A DNA stretch of 40,050 nucleotides from NZQO01 sp964639255. Its GTDB lineage: Bacteria > Bacteroidota > Bacteroidia > Flavobacteriales > Flavobacteriaceae. Each line of letters opens with the position of its first letter. Positions within the stretch are counted from its first letter, which is position 1. Shown here piece after piece: positions 1-7,732 of the stretch. The DNA lies in contig CAZXDP010000018.1 in assembly GCA_964639255.1 (NCBI GenBank), positions 1 to 40,050 on the forward strand, read 5' to 3'. Position numbers and translations under genes: made by a program. The notes under the pieces were generated by a model. The model was not told the DNA's origin. It saw only the letters and a program-made list of their open reading frames with translations, and did no database searches.

Positions 1-2
1 TG

Positions 3-362
3 ACCGGCGCCGATACTGAGCTGTTCCAAGCCATGCACAAATCAGATTGGGAGCGCCCCGCTGCTGTATCCCCATTTTTCGATCTTTTGAAGAACAAGCG
101 GTTTTTTTCCGAAATTGATTCTTTGGAAGAATTCCATCTCATCTATTTCGATGCCTTTGGGGCACGCGTACAGCCCGAGCTTTGGACCGCCACCGTATTC
201 GATCAAATGTTCAAGGCCTTGCGCCCTGGTGGAGTGCTTGTTACCTATGCTGCCAAAGGTAGCGTACGGAGAGCTATGCAAGAGGTAGGCTTTTTGGTAG
301 AACGATTGCCCGGGCCGCCCGGCAAAAGAGAAATGCTTCGGGCCACCAAAGCGTTACCCTAA
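3..362 (+). CDS. mnmD: MnmD-type tRNA methyltransferase, C-terminal part
   Basis: The reading frame is open from the left window edge, so the 5' end lies outside; an internal ATG at 33 is not the real start. The protein resembles the SAM-dependent methyltransferase that completes mnm5s2U at the wobble position of some tRNAs (the methylating half of MnmC, stand-alone as MnmD). Visible features are a strand with acidic residues and 'DAFGARVQPELW' near the middle, then 'LRPGGVLVTYAAKGSVRRAM' and the C-terminal 'GPPGKREMLRATK', which are characteristic of this family. The gene ends 45 bases before an AT-rich gene on the same strand that does not look functionally linked. The family call is from memory of conserved motifs; the N-terminal SAM-binding loop is not in the window. 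Confidence 0.8.
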   Translation, partial: TGADTELFQAMHKSDWERPAAVSPFFDLLKNKRFFSEIDSLEEFHLIYFDAFGARVQPELWTATVFDQMFKALRPGGVLVTYAAKGSVRRAMQEVGFLVERLPGPPGKREMLRATKALP

Positions 363-407
363 ACTATTGGGGACATAATTTCAAATTGTAGCCAATACTT
401 ACAAAAT

Positions 408-1559
408 ATGAAGTTCAAAATGTATAAATATTCACCAATTAACTCTTATTCATTACAGAATCTGTTTAAAAGTCAAATTTATTTTAATAACCCTCTGAAT
501 TTTAATGACCCTTTCGATACATTCCATCCGGCTACTATTGGAAATTTGACAGATGATATGTTTGTATCTCTTTTAAGTAAATTCTACAATAATAAATTCG
601 ATAAAAAAAATGTTTTAGATATCCTCAAAAGAAGAATTACGAAGGAAGACTTTTTTAACTTTTGTAACGAACATATCGATTACCTTTTTCAATTTGATAA
701 AGATCATAATATATTTAAATACAGGAGTAAGGAAAATTTTTTAAAAGAAATATCGGAATCACAGGATCAAAAAGAAAATAATTACTCAATTGAAGTCGAA
801 GAAATTTTTTCTTTCATAAAAGATAGACTCCAAATTGCTGTAAATCAAAGCATATATGAAACTAGAAAAAATATATTCTCAAAAGTTGGTGTTTGTTGCT
901 TTTCAAAGAATTTGAACAATCTTTTAATGTGGTCCTACTATGCTGATAGTCACAAAGGTATTTGCCTTGAATTTGATTCCAATATAGAGCCATTTTCTAA
1001 ATATTTTGAGGTAATCTATAAATCGGAAATTCCTGAAATAGACTCCGATCTTCTATTTAAAGAAAATCATAAATTTCAATCTTTCAAAAAGCTTCTATCA
1101 TATAAATCTGAGGATTGGAAACATGAGGAAGAGATAAGGCTTTTGCATCAAGAAAAGGAAAGAATATTTAAATATCCTCGATATGGACTTAAAGCGATAT
1201 ATTTTGGTATTAAAACAGATTCTACGGATATGGAAATGGTCTGTTCTTTAGCAAAAGCACAAAATCCAAAAATTAGATTTTTCAAAATGAAAAGGTTGGA
1301 GTCCCAATTTGCTATCGAACCAGTCGAATTTTTTTATTCTACGCCTGTTGAAGTACAATCAAAATTATTTTTAGAAATAAAAAATTCATTTGGTGAAAAT
1401 CAATTTGAATTAATTGAATTATACGAAATAATTAAAATTCATATCGAAAAAGAAAATTTGAAAAATCATTTAAATGAATTGGTGAGAAATGGAATTTTAG
1501 AGGTTACTAATCAAAAATATAAATTAAATCATAAAAGTACTGGCTACAACACCTTATAA
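408..1559 (+). CDS. DUF2971 family protein, AT-rich, probably acquired
   Basis: This 383-residue protein matches DUF2971: an N-terminal 'NNPLNFNDPFD' segment, then a central block around residues 162-190 with 'CCFSKNLNNLLMWSYYAD' followed by 'HKGICLEF'. The biochemical function of DUF2971 is not known to me; members are scattered among accessory genes, sometimes near defence genes. The C-terminal third (about 320-383) looks like a separate helical, possibly winged-helix-like tail. Base composition is unlike the neighbours: lines I counted are 22-30% G+C, against about 53% in a counted line of the following gene, which argues for horizontal acquisition. ATG at 408 is used; ATG at 420 is an alternative. 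There are no recognisable partner genes on either side. Confidence 0.75.
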   Translation: MKFKMYKYSPINSYSLQNLFKSQIYFNNPLNFNDPFDTFHPATIGNLTDDMFVSLLSKFYNNKFDKKNVLDILKRRITKEDFFNFCNEHIDYLFQFDKDHNIFKYRSKENFLKEISESQDQKENNYSIEVEEIFSFIKDRLQIAVNQSIYETRKNIFSKVGVCCFSKNLNNLLMWSYYADSHKGICLEFDSNIEPFSKYFEVIYKSEIPEIDSDLLFKENHKFQSFKKLLSYKSEDWKHEEEIRLLHQEKERIFKYPRYGLKAIYFGIKTDSTDMEMVCSLAKAQNPKIRFFKMKRLESQFAIEPVEFFYSTPVEVQSKLFLEIKNSFGENQFELIELYEIIKIHIEKENLKNHLNELVRNGILEVTNQKYKLNHKSTGYNTL

Positions 1560-1613
1560 AAAAATAGCGGCTGATGGATAAACGAATTGACACTCCTTTA
1601 AAAAATATAACAT

Positions 1614-1656
1614 TATCTGAAAAGTCCGAACTAATAAAACCACTACTTTTCAGATA
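1614..1656. repeat. 12-bp perfect inverted repeat downstream of the DUF2971 gene
   Basis: TATCTGAAAAGT at 1614-1625 is matched by its exact reverse complement at 1645-1656, leaving a 19-base loop. There is no T-run after it, so it is a poor intrinsic terminator. It lies in the 209-base AT-rich gap between the DUF2971 gene and the next gene, and could be a transcript-end hairpin, a protein-binding site or a scar of the insertion. Otherwise I see nothing coding in this gap. Confidence 0.55.
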
Positions 1657-1754
1657 TGCAAACCGTTAAATGAACTCATAATGTTCCGTTAAGCCTCGTG
1701 GTAGTTTCCTTTATTACACTTACATTTATTAGTGAAATAGAACATTCATTACTG

Positions 1755-1761
1755 AAAGGAG
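1755..1761 (+). promoter_or_regulatory. Canonical Shine-Dalgarno sequence
   Basis: AAAGGAG ends seven bases before the ATG at 1769. Strong Shine-Dalgarno sites are uncommon in Bacteroidota, so this one supports 1769 over the out-of-frame ATG at 1765. Confidence 0.6.
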
Positions 1762-1768
1762 AAGATGC

Positions 1769-2674
1769 ATGAGAGTATTGATAACGGGAGCTACGGGACT
1801 AATTGGTAGCAAGCTGGTGGCACTTTGCCACAAAAATGAAATCGAGGTACATTACTTTACCACAAGCAAAGACAAGATTGAAGACAGCAAAAATTACAAA
1901 GGATTTTATTGGAACCCTGCAAAAGGCGAGATCGACACTGCGGCTTTCGACGGGGTGACGACCATCGTAAATTTGGCCGGAGCCACTATTTCAAAACGCT
2001 GGACCAAATCGTATAAGAAGACCATTCTGGAAAGCCGGACCCAGACAGCGAACATTCTTTATAAGTCCTTGCGGGATCTATCGCATGAAGTAGATCATTT
2101 TATCTCTGCCAGCGGTATAAGCATATATCCCAATTCGAAAACGCGCTTGTATTCTGAGGAAAATCGGGACGTAGACAATTCATTTTTGGCCGAGGTGGTC
2201 GTTGCCTGGGAGGCAGGTGCCGACCAGTTCAAGAGTTTGGGAATCGACGTGGCCAAGGTGCGTACTGGAGTAGTTTTGGCGAAGGAAGAAGGCGCCTTGC
2301 CCAAATTGGTTGCACCCGTGAAGTATTGGGTGGGAGCGCCTCTGGGCAGTGGAAAGCAATGGCAATCTTGGATTCATATCGATGATATTGCTTTTATCTA
2401 TCTCCAAATTATCCTGAACCAATGGGAAGGAATTTACAATGCTGTAGCCCCAACGCCGGTAACCAACAAGAAACTTACCAAACAAATTGCTTCCTTGCTC
2501 GATAAGCCGTTATGGTTGCCCAACGTCCCGGCATTTATGTTGCGCCTCATTTTAGGTGAAATGGCAACTTTGGTCTTAGAGGGACAATTGGTTAGTTCTA
2601 ACAAGCTAGAGGAACGGGGCTACCGCTTCCTTTACTATAATGTAGAGAGTGCGTTAGAAGATTTGCTCAAATAA
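1769..2674 (+). CDS. TIGR01777 family NAD(P)-dependent epimerase
   Basis: An extended short-chain dehydrogenase of 301 residues. The N-terminus has the Rossmann dinucleotide motif G-A-T-G-L-I-G at residues 7-13, followed by the family-typical 'VNLAGATISKRW' and 'SASGISIY' segments. The C-terminal ~50 residues ('PAFMLRLILGEMATLVLEGQ...') match the DUF1731 tail of this subfamily, the group that contains E. coli YfcH. The substrate is unknown; a sugar-nucleotide or cell-division role has been suggested for relatives but nothing here tests it. It is a single-gene unit with a Shine-Dalgarno site upstream and a strong terminator just after the stop codon. Base composition is normal for the window. 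Confidence 0.88.
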   Translation: MRVLITGATGLIGSKLVALCHKNEIEVHYFTTSKDKIEDSKNYKGFYWNPAKGEIDTAAFDGVTTIVNLAGATISKRWTKSYKKTILESRTQTANILYKSLRDLSHEVDHFISASGISIYPNSKTRLYSEENRDVDNSFLAEVVVAWEAGADQFKSLGIDVAKVRTGVVLAKEEGALPKLVAPVKYWVGAPLGSGKQWQSWIHIDDIAFIYLQIILNQWEGIYNAVAPTPVTNKKLTKQIASLLDKPLWLPNVPAFMLRLILGEMATLVLEGQLVSSNKLEERGYRFLYYNVESALEDLLK

Positions 2675-2704
2675 AAAAAAGCGGCTGAACAGCCGCTTTT
2701 TTTA
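2672..2704. terminator. Bidirectional intrinsic terminator
   Basis: AGCGGCT, loop GAAC, AGCCGCT at 2680-2697, flanked by a run of A on the left and T on the right. It serves the epimerase gene on the plus strand and the convergent YceI gene on the minus strand. Confidence 0.9.
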
Positions 2705-2719
2705 TATATAATGGGTTCA

Positions 2720-3388
2720 TTAAGATTTAGTAGCTACGAGATCGATGGTGATAATAATTTCATCATCAATAAAATTGTCGCCCAAGTTATCGAAAACCGA
2801 TTTAGACCCGTAGTTTACGTTCCATTTGGTACGGTCTATCGCAAAAGGCTCACTTTTTAGCTTTACCTTGTTCTCCATAGAAGTCATTTCTGCTGGAAAT
2901 TCAATATTGTGCGTGATATCTTTTATGGTAAGGTTGCCACGAACCATAGTCTTATTTTCTTTTTGGGTCATTCCCGTTAGCTCGAAGTTCGCTTTTGGGT
3001 ACTTTGTAACATTAAAGAAATCGCCTTCCTTACCCTCTACAGTACCCTTAAGATGGGCTTCCAGATTTTCCTTCTTTTCCCCCTCAAGATCCTCATCGGT
3101 AATGGTATTCATATCGATCTCGAACTTTCCAGCTTCAATGGCATCTTCCTTTACCATAACCTCGCCGTTAGAGAGTCGTACGTAGCCGTGGTGCTTGCCC
3201 GTTGGTTTGCTGCCTTCCCACAAAATACGAGAATTGTCTGTATCAACGGTATAGTTCTCGGCTATCTCTGAAGCTTCGGCAACTTCCTGTGCCTCGCTAG
3301 TCTCGGCCTCTTGGGTGTTGTCTTTGCAAGAAGCTAATCCCGCTACTACAAACGTAGCCAGAGCGATAATGGTGATTGTTTTCTTCAT
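2720..3388 (-). CDS. YceI family lipoprotein
   Basis: A 222-residue secreted lipoprotein. Residues 1-20 form a signal peptide ending in the lipobox LASC, so Cys21 would be lipidated. After an acidic linker rich in Glu and Ala, residues about 45-222 make a YceI-like lipocalin domain: 'VDTDNSRILWEGSKPTGKH' at its start, 'GNLTIKDITHNIEFPAE' in the middle and 'DDEIIITIDL' at the end. YceI proteins bind isoprenoid or other hydrophobic ligands in the periplasm; the ligand here is unknown. The gene is convergent with the TIGR01777 epimerase and divergent from grpE. A TAnnTTTG -7 element lies about 25 bases upstream of the ATG. Confidence 0.9.
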   Translation of the reverse strand: MKKTITIIALATFVVAGLASCKDNTQEAETSEAQEVAEASEIAENYTVDTDNSRILWEGSKPTGKHHGYVRLSNGEVMVKEDAIEAGKFEIDMNTITDEDLEGEKKENLEAHLKGTVEGKEGDFFNVTKYPKANFELTGMTQKENKTMVRGNLTIKDITHNIEFPAEMTSMENKVKLKSEPFAIDRTKWNVNYGSKSVFDNLGDNFIDDEIIITIDLVATKS

Positions 3389-3413
3389 TGTTTTGTGTTT
3401 TAGTTTGTTGTCA

Positions 3414-3421
3414 CAAAAATA
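3414..3421 (-). promoter_or_regulatory. Bacteroidota -7 element for the YceI gene
   Basis: On the minus strand this reads TATTTTTG, matching TAnnTTTG. No clear TTTG -33 box is visible at the expected distance, so only the -7 part is supported. Confidence 0.45.
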
Positions 3422-3474
3422 ACAAGCGTGTCATAGCTTATTCTTAAAATAGTATTAAATTAACGTTGTGACAT

Positions 3475-3507
3475 TTTGACATTTTAGCTGAAATGGCAGT
3501 ACTTTTG
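3475..3507 (+). promoter_or_regulatory. Bacteroidota-type promoter of grpE-dnaJ
   Basis: TTTG at 3475-3478, a 21-base spacer, then TACTTTTG at 3500-3507: both halves of the Bacteroidota housekeeping consensus (TTTG, about 19-21 bases, TAnnTTTG). It overlaps the most upstream in-frame ATG (3493), which therefore cannot be the translation start. I see no CIRCE repeat. Confidence 0.7.
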
Positions 3508-3540
3508 CACCCTTCAGAAAAAATTAAAATGTTCTCATTT

Positions 3541-4092
3541 ATGAGTAAAAAAGATAAGGAAAAGAATACGGCTGTTGTCGATGAGACACAAGAGCAGCAG
3601 TCTACGGCCACCCAGGCCGATGCTGGTGCTGGGGAAACCGATAGCCGCGAGGCCGAGTTGCAGCAGGAGCTCGACAAGGAGCGCGAAAGATACCTCAGGC
3701 TGTTTGCCGAGTTTGAAAATTACAAAAAACGTACTGGTAGGGAGCGCATCGAGCTTTTTAAAACAGCGGGACAAGAGGTTATATCTGCAATGTTGCCGGT
3801 GCTCGACGATTTTGATCGTGCCTTGAAGGAAATTGAAAAATCGGAAGATGATGGTCTTTTTAAAGGGGTATCGCTCATAAGCAACAAACTTCGTGAAACC
3901 TTGCGCAATAAAGGTCTTGAGGTGGTGGCCACTGAAATTGGAGACACTTTCGATGCTGAAATACACGAGGCTGTGACACAAGTGCCAGCGCCCAGCGATG
4001 AGATGCAGGGAAAAATTATCGATGTGCTCGAAAAGGGCTATCGATTGGGAGAAAAGATAATTCGCTATCCAAAAGTGGTAATAGGAAAATAG
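3541..4092 (+). CDS. grpE: Nucleotide exchange factor GrpE
   Basis: GrpE releases ADP from DnaK and so sets the pace of the Hsp70 cycle in the cytoplasm. From the start chosen here the protein has 183 residues: a charged low-complexity N-terminus, a long coiled-coil helix ('LQQELDKERERYLRLFAEFENYKKR', split over about residues 40-65) and the C-terminal beta domain containing 'FDAEIHEAVTQVP' and 'VLEKGYRLGEKIIRYPKVVI'. The frame is open from ATG 3493, but a good promoter covers 3475-3507, so the start must be 3529 or 3541; 3541 gives the M-S-K-K-type beginning common in relatives. dnaJ follows after one base, so the two are co-transcribed. Confidence 0.93.
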   Translation: MSKKDKEKNTAVVDETQEQQSTATQADAGAGETDSREAELQQELDKERERYLRLFAEFENYKKRTGRERIELFKTAGQEVISAMLPVLDDFDRALKEIEKSEDDGLFKGVSLISNKLRETLRNKGLEVVATEIGDTFDAEIHEAVTQVPAPSDEMQGKIIDVLEKGYRLGEKIIRYPKVVIGK

Positions 4093-4093
4093 T

Positions 4094-5209
4094 ATGAAGC
4101 AGGATTATTATGAGATTTTGGGCGTTTCCAAAGGCGCCTCGGCAGCCGAGATAAAAAAAGCGTATCGGAAAATGGCCATTAAGTACCATCCCGATAAAAA
4201 CCCCGGTGACACCGAAGCAGAGGAAATGTTCAAGAAATCTGCAGAGGCGTACGAGGTGCTCAGCAATCCGGAGAAACGACAGCGTTACGACCAATTTGGC
4301 CACAAGGCTTTTGAAGGAGGCGGCTTTGGCGGCGGCGGAATGAACATGGAGGATATTTTCAGCCAGTTTGGGGATATCTTCGGAAGTGCTTTCGGCGGTG
4401 GTGGCTTTGGAGGGTTTAGTGGCTTTGGCGGCGGAAGGCGTGCGGTAAAGGGCAGTAACCTTCGCATTAGGGTACAGTTAACTTTAGAGGAAATTGCTAA
4501 TGGCGTCGAGAAAAAGATAAAGGTAAAGCGAAAGAAAGTTGCACAAGGCACCACCTATAAAACCTGCGATACGTGTAATGGTACAGGCCAAGTTACGCGC
4601 ATTCAAAACACCATATTGGGACGTATGCAAACAGCCACCACCTGTAATGTATGCGGCGGCGCGGGACAAATGGTAGATAAAAAGCCTGCTAATGCAGATG
4701 AGAACGGGATGCTCCTTACTGAAGAAACGGTATCGATAAAGATTCCGGCAGGTGTGGTAGATGGTATGCAGTTAAAGGTAAGCGGTAAAGGCAATGACGC
4801 CCCCGGAAATGGCATCGCCGGCGATCTTCTGGTAGCTATAGAGGAAAAACCGCACTCAACATTACAGCGCGAAGGCGATAACCTACATTACGATTTGTAC
4901 ATTAGCTTTTCTGAAGCAGTCTTGGGAGGTTCTAAGGAAATCGATACCGTTACCGGTAAGGTGCGAATTAAAATTGAACCTGGGGTACAAAGTGGAAAAA
5001 TTCTACGTTTGCGCAATAAGGGCATACCCAGCATCAACAGTTACGGAACCGGAGATTTATTGGTGCATGTGAATGTATGGACTCCAAAATCGTTGACTAA
5101 GGAACAGCGCGAATTCTTTGAGAAAATGACCGATAGCGAGCACTTTCAGCCGAATCCGGAGAAAGAGGACAAGTCCTTTTTCGAAAAGGTGAAAGATATG
5201 TTTTCTTAA
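4094..5209 (+). CDS. dnaJ: Chaperone DnaJ with a reduced zinc finger
   Basis: The Hsp40 partner of DnaK, 371 residues. The J domain (about 1-70) carries the HPD triad at residues 32-34. A Gly/Phe-rich linker follows (about 75-115), then the substrate-binding and dimerisation domains to the end. Normal DnaJ has four CxxCxGxG motifs binding two zinc ions; here only two remain, CDTCNGTG at 158 and CNVCGGAG at 184, separated by 'QVTRIQNTILGRMQTATT'. By position they are motifs 2 and 3, which form one zinc site, so motifs 1 and 4 have been lost. The protein is otherwise full length, so this looks like a lineage variant and not damage. Co-transcribed with grpE. Confidence 0.95.
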   Translation: MKQDYYEILGVSKGASAAEIKKAYRKMAIKYHPDKNPGDTEAEEMFKKSAEAYEVLSNPEKRQRYDQFGHKAFEGGGFGGGGMNMEDIFSQFGDIFGSAFGGGGFGGFSGFGGGRRAVKGSNLRIRVQLTLEEIANGVEKKIKVKRKKVAQGTTYKTCDTCNGTGQVTRIQNTILGRMQTATTCNVCGGAGQMVDKKPANADENGMLLTEETVSIKIPAGVVDGMQLKVSGKGNDAPGNGIAGDLLVAIEEKPHSTLQREGDNLHYDLYISFSEAVLGGSKEIDTVTGKVRIKIEPGVQSGKILRLRNKGIPSINSYGTGDLLVHVNVWTPKSLTKEQREFFEKMTDSEHFQPNPEKEDKSFFEKVKDMFS

Positions 5210-5296
5210 ACAAACGTTAATTAATATATTTTTTTTATATTTGAATTGTCGCTATTCTTAAAGGCGATAATTTTTCTTTTTCATAGCAATTTTTTT

Positions 5297-5335
5297 CCCA
5301 CCCTTTAAGCAATTTAAGGGTGGGTTTTGTTTTTA
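5297..5335 (+). terminator. Intrinsic terminator after dnaJ
   Basis: CCCACCCTT pairs with AAGGGTGGG (5297-5324) around a 10-base loop, followed by TTTTGTTTTTA. It closes the grpE-dnaJ unit. The rest of the 276-base gap holds the promoter of the next operon and nothing else recognisable. Confidence 0.85.
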
Positions 5336-5433
5336 TACCTTCTCCTATAATTTATATCCAGGAATTTTCAGTAAGAATCGGTAACAACCTGTGGAAGTTT
5401 CCAACTAATTCGAAAAAAGGGATTTAATTGCAA

Positions 5434-5463
5434 TTTGCCTTCTGTAGCAATTCAATATATTTA
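5434..5463 (+). promoter_or_regulatory. Possible promoter of the ABC-MscS operon
   Basis: TTTG at 5434-5437, an 18-base spacer and TATATTTA at 5456-5463, one base off TAnnTTTG, about 22 bases before the ATG at 5486. The spacing and -7 are both slightly off consensus. Confidence 0.4.
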
Positions 5464-5485
5464 CACATCAAAAAAAAAAGCAACA

Positions 5486-6412
5486 ATGGAAAAACTCTTG
5501 GTGGCCCAGAATGTCTCTAAAACCTATGGAAGCTACAAAGCCTTGAACGATGTCTCCATCGAAGTGCCAAAAGGAAGCATTTTTGGGCTGCTAGGGCCCA
5601 ACGGCGCAGGCAAGACGACATTTATTAGAATCATCAACCAAATAACCATGCCCGATACGGGGCACGTATATCTCGACGGAGAGCCCTTAAGGCCGCACCA
5701 CATTGAGCATATTGGCTATTTGCCCGAGGAGCGCGGACTCTATAAATCGATGAAGGTAGGCGAGCAGGCACTATACCTTGCACAGCTTAAGGGACTTTCA
5801 AAAACCGAAGCGAAGGAACGGTTAAAATATTGGTTTGAACGGTTTGGGATAGCAGACTGGTGGAACAAAAAAATACAGGAACTCTCCAAGGGCATGGCCC
5901 AGAAGATACAATTTGTGGTAACGGTACTGCACCGGCCTAAGCTACTTATTTTCGATGAGCCCTTTAGCGGCTTCGACCCCATAAACGCAAATCTAATAAA
6001 GGATGAGATATTGAAGCTACGCGATGAGGGGGCCACGGTAATTTTCTCTACCCATAGAATGGAATCGGTGGAAGAGCTTTGCGACCATATTGCACTAATT
6101 CATAAGTCGAACAAACTCTTAGATGGCAAGTTGATCGATATTAAGCGGGCGTATCAAAACAATATTTACGATGTGGGATTATTGGCCCAAAATCCGGAAG
6201 AAACCACTCAGGAATTAAAGGAGAGATTCCAGGTTACTCCCACAATGTTCAAAAGCATTCATGATGAATTGCAATACCGCATACAAATTCCCGAGACAGC
6301 TTCTGCAAACGATTTGGTTTCCTATCTCACCACTAAGGGGCAGCTTACGCACTTTGTAGAGGTAATTCCATCGGCAAATGATATTTTCATCGAAACCATA
6401 AAAAACAATTGA
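5486..6412 (+). CDS. ABC transporter ATP-binding protein, NatA-like
   Basis: Cytoplasmic ATPase subunit of an ABC-2 exporter, 308 residues. Walker A is GPNGAGKT, the signature loop is the variant LSKGMAQK, and Walker B with the D-loop reads LLIFDEPFSGFDP; the switch histidine follows in 'FSTHRM'. The C-terminal ~80 residues match the DUF4162-type extension of NatA-like ATPases. The frame is open upstream to a TTG at 5435, but that codon overlaps the putative promoter; ATG 5486, after an A-rich leader, gives the usual family N-terminus. The permease gene starts four bases after the stop. The substrate is unknown; relatives export Na+, drugs or peptides. Confidence 0.9.
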   Translation: MEKLLVAQNVSKTYGSYKALNDVSIEVPKGSIFGLLGPNGAGKTTFIRIINQITMPDTGHVYLDGEPLRPHHIEHIGYLPEERGLYKSMKVGEQALYLAQLKGLSKTEAKERLKYWFERFGIADWWNKKIQELSKGMAQKIQFVVTVLHRPKLLIFDEPFSGFDPINANLIKDEILKLRDEGATVIFSTHRMESVEELCDHIALIHKSNKLLDGKLIDIKRAYQNNIYDVGLLAQNPEETTQELKERFQVTPTMFKSIHDELQYRIQIPETASANDLVSYLTTKGQLTHFVEVIPSANDIFIETIKNN

Positions 6413-6416
6413 GGTT

Positions 6417-7730
6417 ATGGCTATAAATCACTTATCTCTCATTATAAAGCGAGAATACCTTAACAAGGTGCGCAACAAATCCTTCATTGTCATGACGTTT
6501 TTGAGTCCGTTGATTATGGTAGCCATCTTCGCTTTGGTAGCGTATCTTTCGCAGCTCAATAGCGAAAACAAACGGGTTATTGGCGTGCTGGATGAAAGCG
6601 GTATTTTTCTCCAGGAATTTGAAAGTTCAGGCAGCATCACCTACAAGACACTTTCTGGGATGTCACTATCTGAAGCAAAAAATGCTACTGAAACATCTGA
6701 GGATTACGGTTTGCTTTACATTCCCGAAACAGCCAGTGTGGACGACCTATCCTCATCTATTGTATTCTATTCGCAAGATTCACCCTCACTAACGCTTATC
6801 GATGATATTGAAGACGCCATAGAGGAAAAAGCCAATACCATAAAGTTGGCCGATGCCGGTATCGATGCCCAAAAAATTAGGGACCTTAGGATAAAGGTTG
6901 ACACCCGTATCGAAACCTTTCAAGGGCAAGAAACCTCTAAGCTAGGCTCTGGGATCAAACTTATCTTTGGCGGCGCCGCAGGCTATTTACTCTTTATGTT
7001 CATCATAATCTATGGGAATATGATTATGCGCAGTGTAATCGAGGAGAAAACCAGTAGAATTATTGAAGTGATCATTTCTTCTGTAAAGCCCATAAAGTTG
7101 CTATTGGGAAAGATTTTTGGTACATCCCTGGCGGGTATCACTCAATTTGCCGCTTGGGTAGTCCTGCTGTTTATTTTTAGCGCCGTGCTAACCTCTATTT
7201 TTGGTATAGATCCAGCCCAAGTGCAAACACCCCAACAAGAGGTACTGGAGAGTAGCACCGGCGGCGTTGACAATATGGTTCAGGAAGTGCTCTACGAAAT
7301 TAACAATATGCCACTGGTCAATCTAATTGTAATGTTCGTATTGTTTTTTATAGGTGGCTATTTATTATATGCATCATTATATGCTGCCATTGGCGCTGCA
7401 GTAGATAGCGAGACCGATACGCAGCAGTTTATGCTGCCCATACTCATGCCGTTGATTTTGGCTGTTTATGTGGGGTTCTTTACAGTTATCGATAATCCTC
7501 ACGGTACCGTATCCCAGGTTTTTTCGTACATACCGTTTACCTCTCCAGTCGTGATGCTTATGCGCATACCCTTTGGGGTCCCGCTATGGCAGCAAGTAAT
7601 CTCGGTGGTGCTGCTGTTCGTTACTTTTATTGGAACCGTGTGGTTTGCCGCTAAGATTTACCGCGTGGGAATTTTAATGTACGGTAAGAAACCGAGTTAT
7701 AAAGAGCTAGCAAAATGGCTTAAATACTAA
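6417..7730 (+). CDS. ABC-2 family transporter permease, NatB-like
   Basis: Membrane subunit partnering the ATPase just upstream, 437 residues. Layout: a membrane segment at about 21-45, a large periplasmic domain at about 46-180, then a block of about five membrane segments from 185 to 420, matching ABC2_membrane_3. The segment 'MIMRSVIEEKTSRIIEVIISS' (about 202-222) is the conserved cytoplasmic coupling helix of this family, in which 'EEKTSRI.E' is diagnostic. The transporter would pump an unknown substrate outward across the inner membrane. The next gene (MscS) begins two bases after the stop, so translation is likely coupled. Confidence 0.9.
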   Translation: MAINHLSLIIKREYLNKVRNKSFIVMTFLSPLIMVAIFALVAYLSQLNSENKRVIGVLDESGIFLQEFESSGSITYKTLSGMSLSEAKNATETSEDYGLLYIPETASVDDLSSSIVFYSQDSPSLTLIDDIEDAIEEKANTIKLADAGIDAQKIRDLRIKVDTRIETFQGQETSKLGSGIKLIFGGAAGYLLFMFIIIYGNMIMRSVIEEKTSRIIEVIISSVKPIKLLLGKIFGTSLAGITQFAAWVVLLFIFSAVLTSIFGIDPAQVQTPQQEVLESSTGGVDNMVQEVLYEINNMPLVNLIVMFVLFFIGGYLLYASLYAAIGAAVDSETDTQQFMLPILMPLILAVYVGFFTVIDNPHGTVSQVFSYIPFTSPVVMLMRIPFGVPLWQQVISVVLLFVTFIGTVWFAAKIYRVGILMYGKKPSYKELAKWLKY

Positions 7731-7732
7731 CT

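Noticed and set aside
408..1559. A defence island around the DUF2971 gene
   Set aside because: Neither neighbour is a defence gene, and a single gene of unknown function is not enough to call a system.
4321..4440. GGC-rich stretch in dnaJ as a mobile or repeat element
   Set aside because: It encodes the Gly/Phe linker that all DnaJ proteins have.
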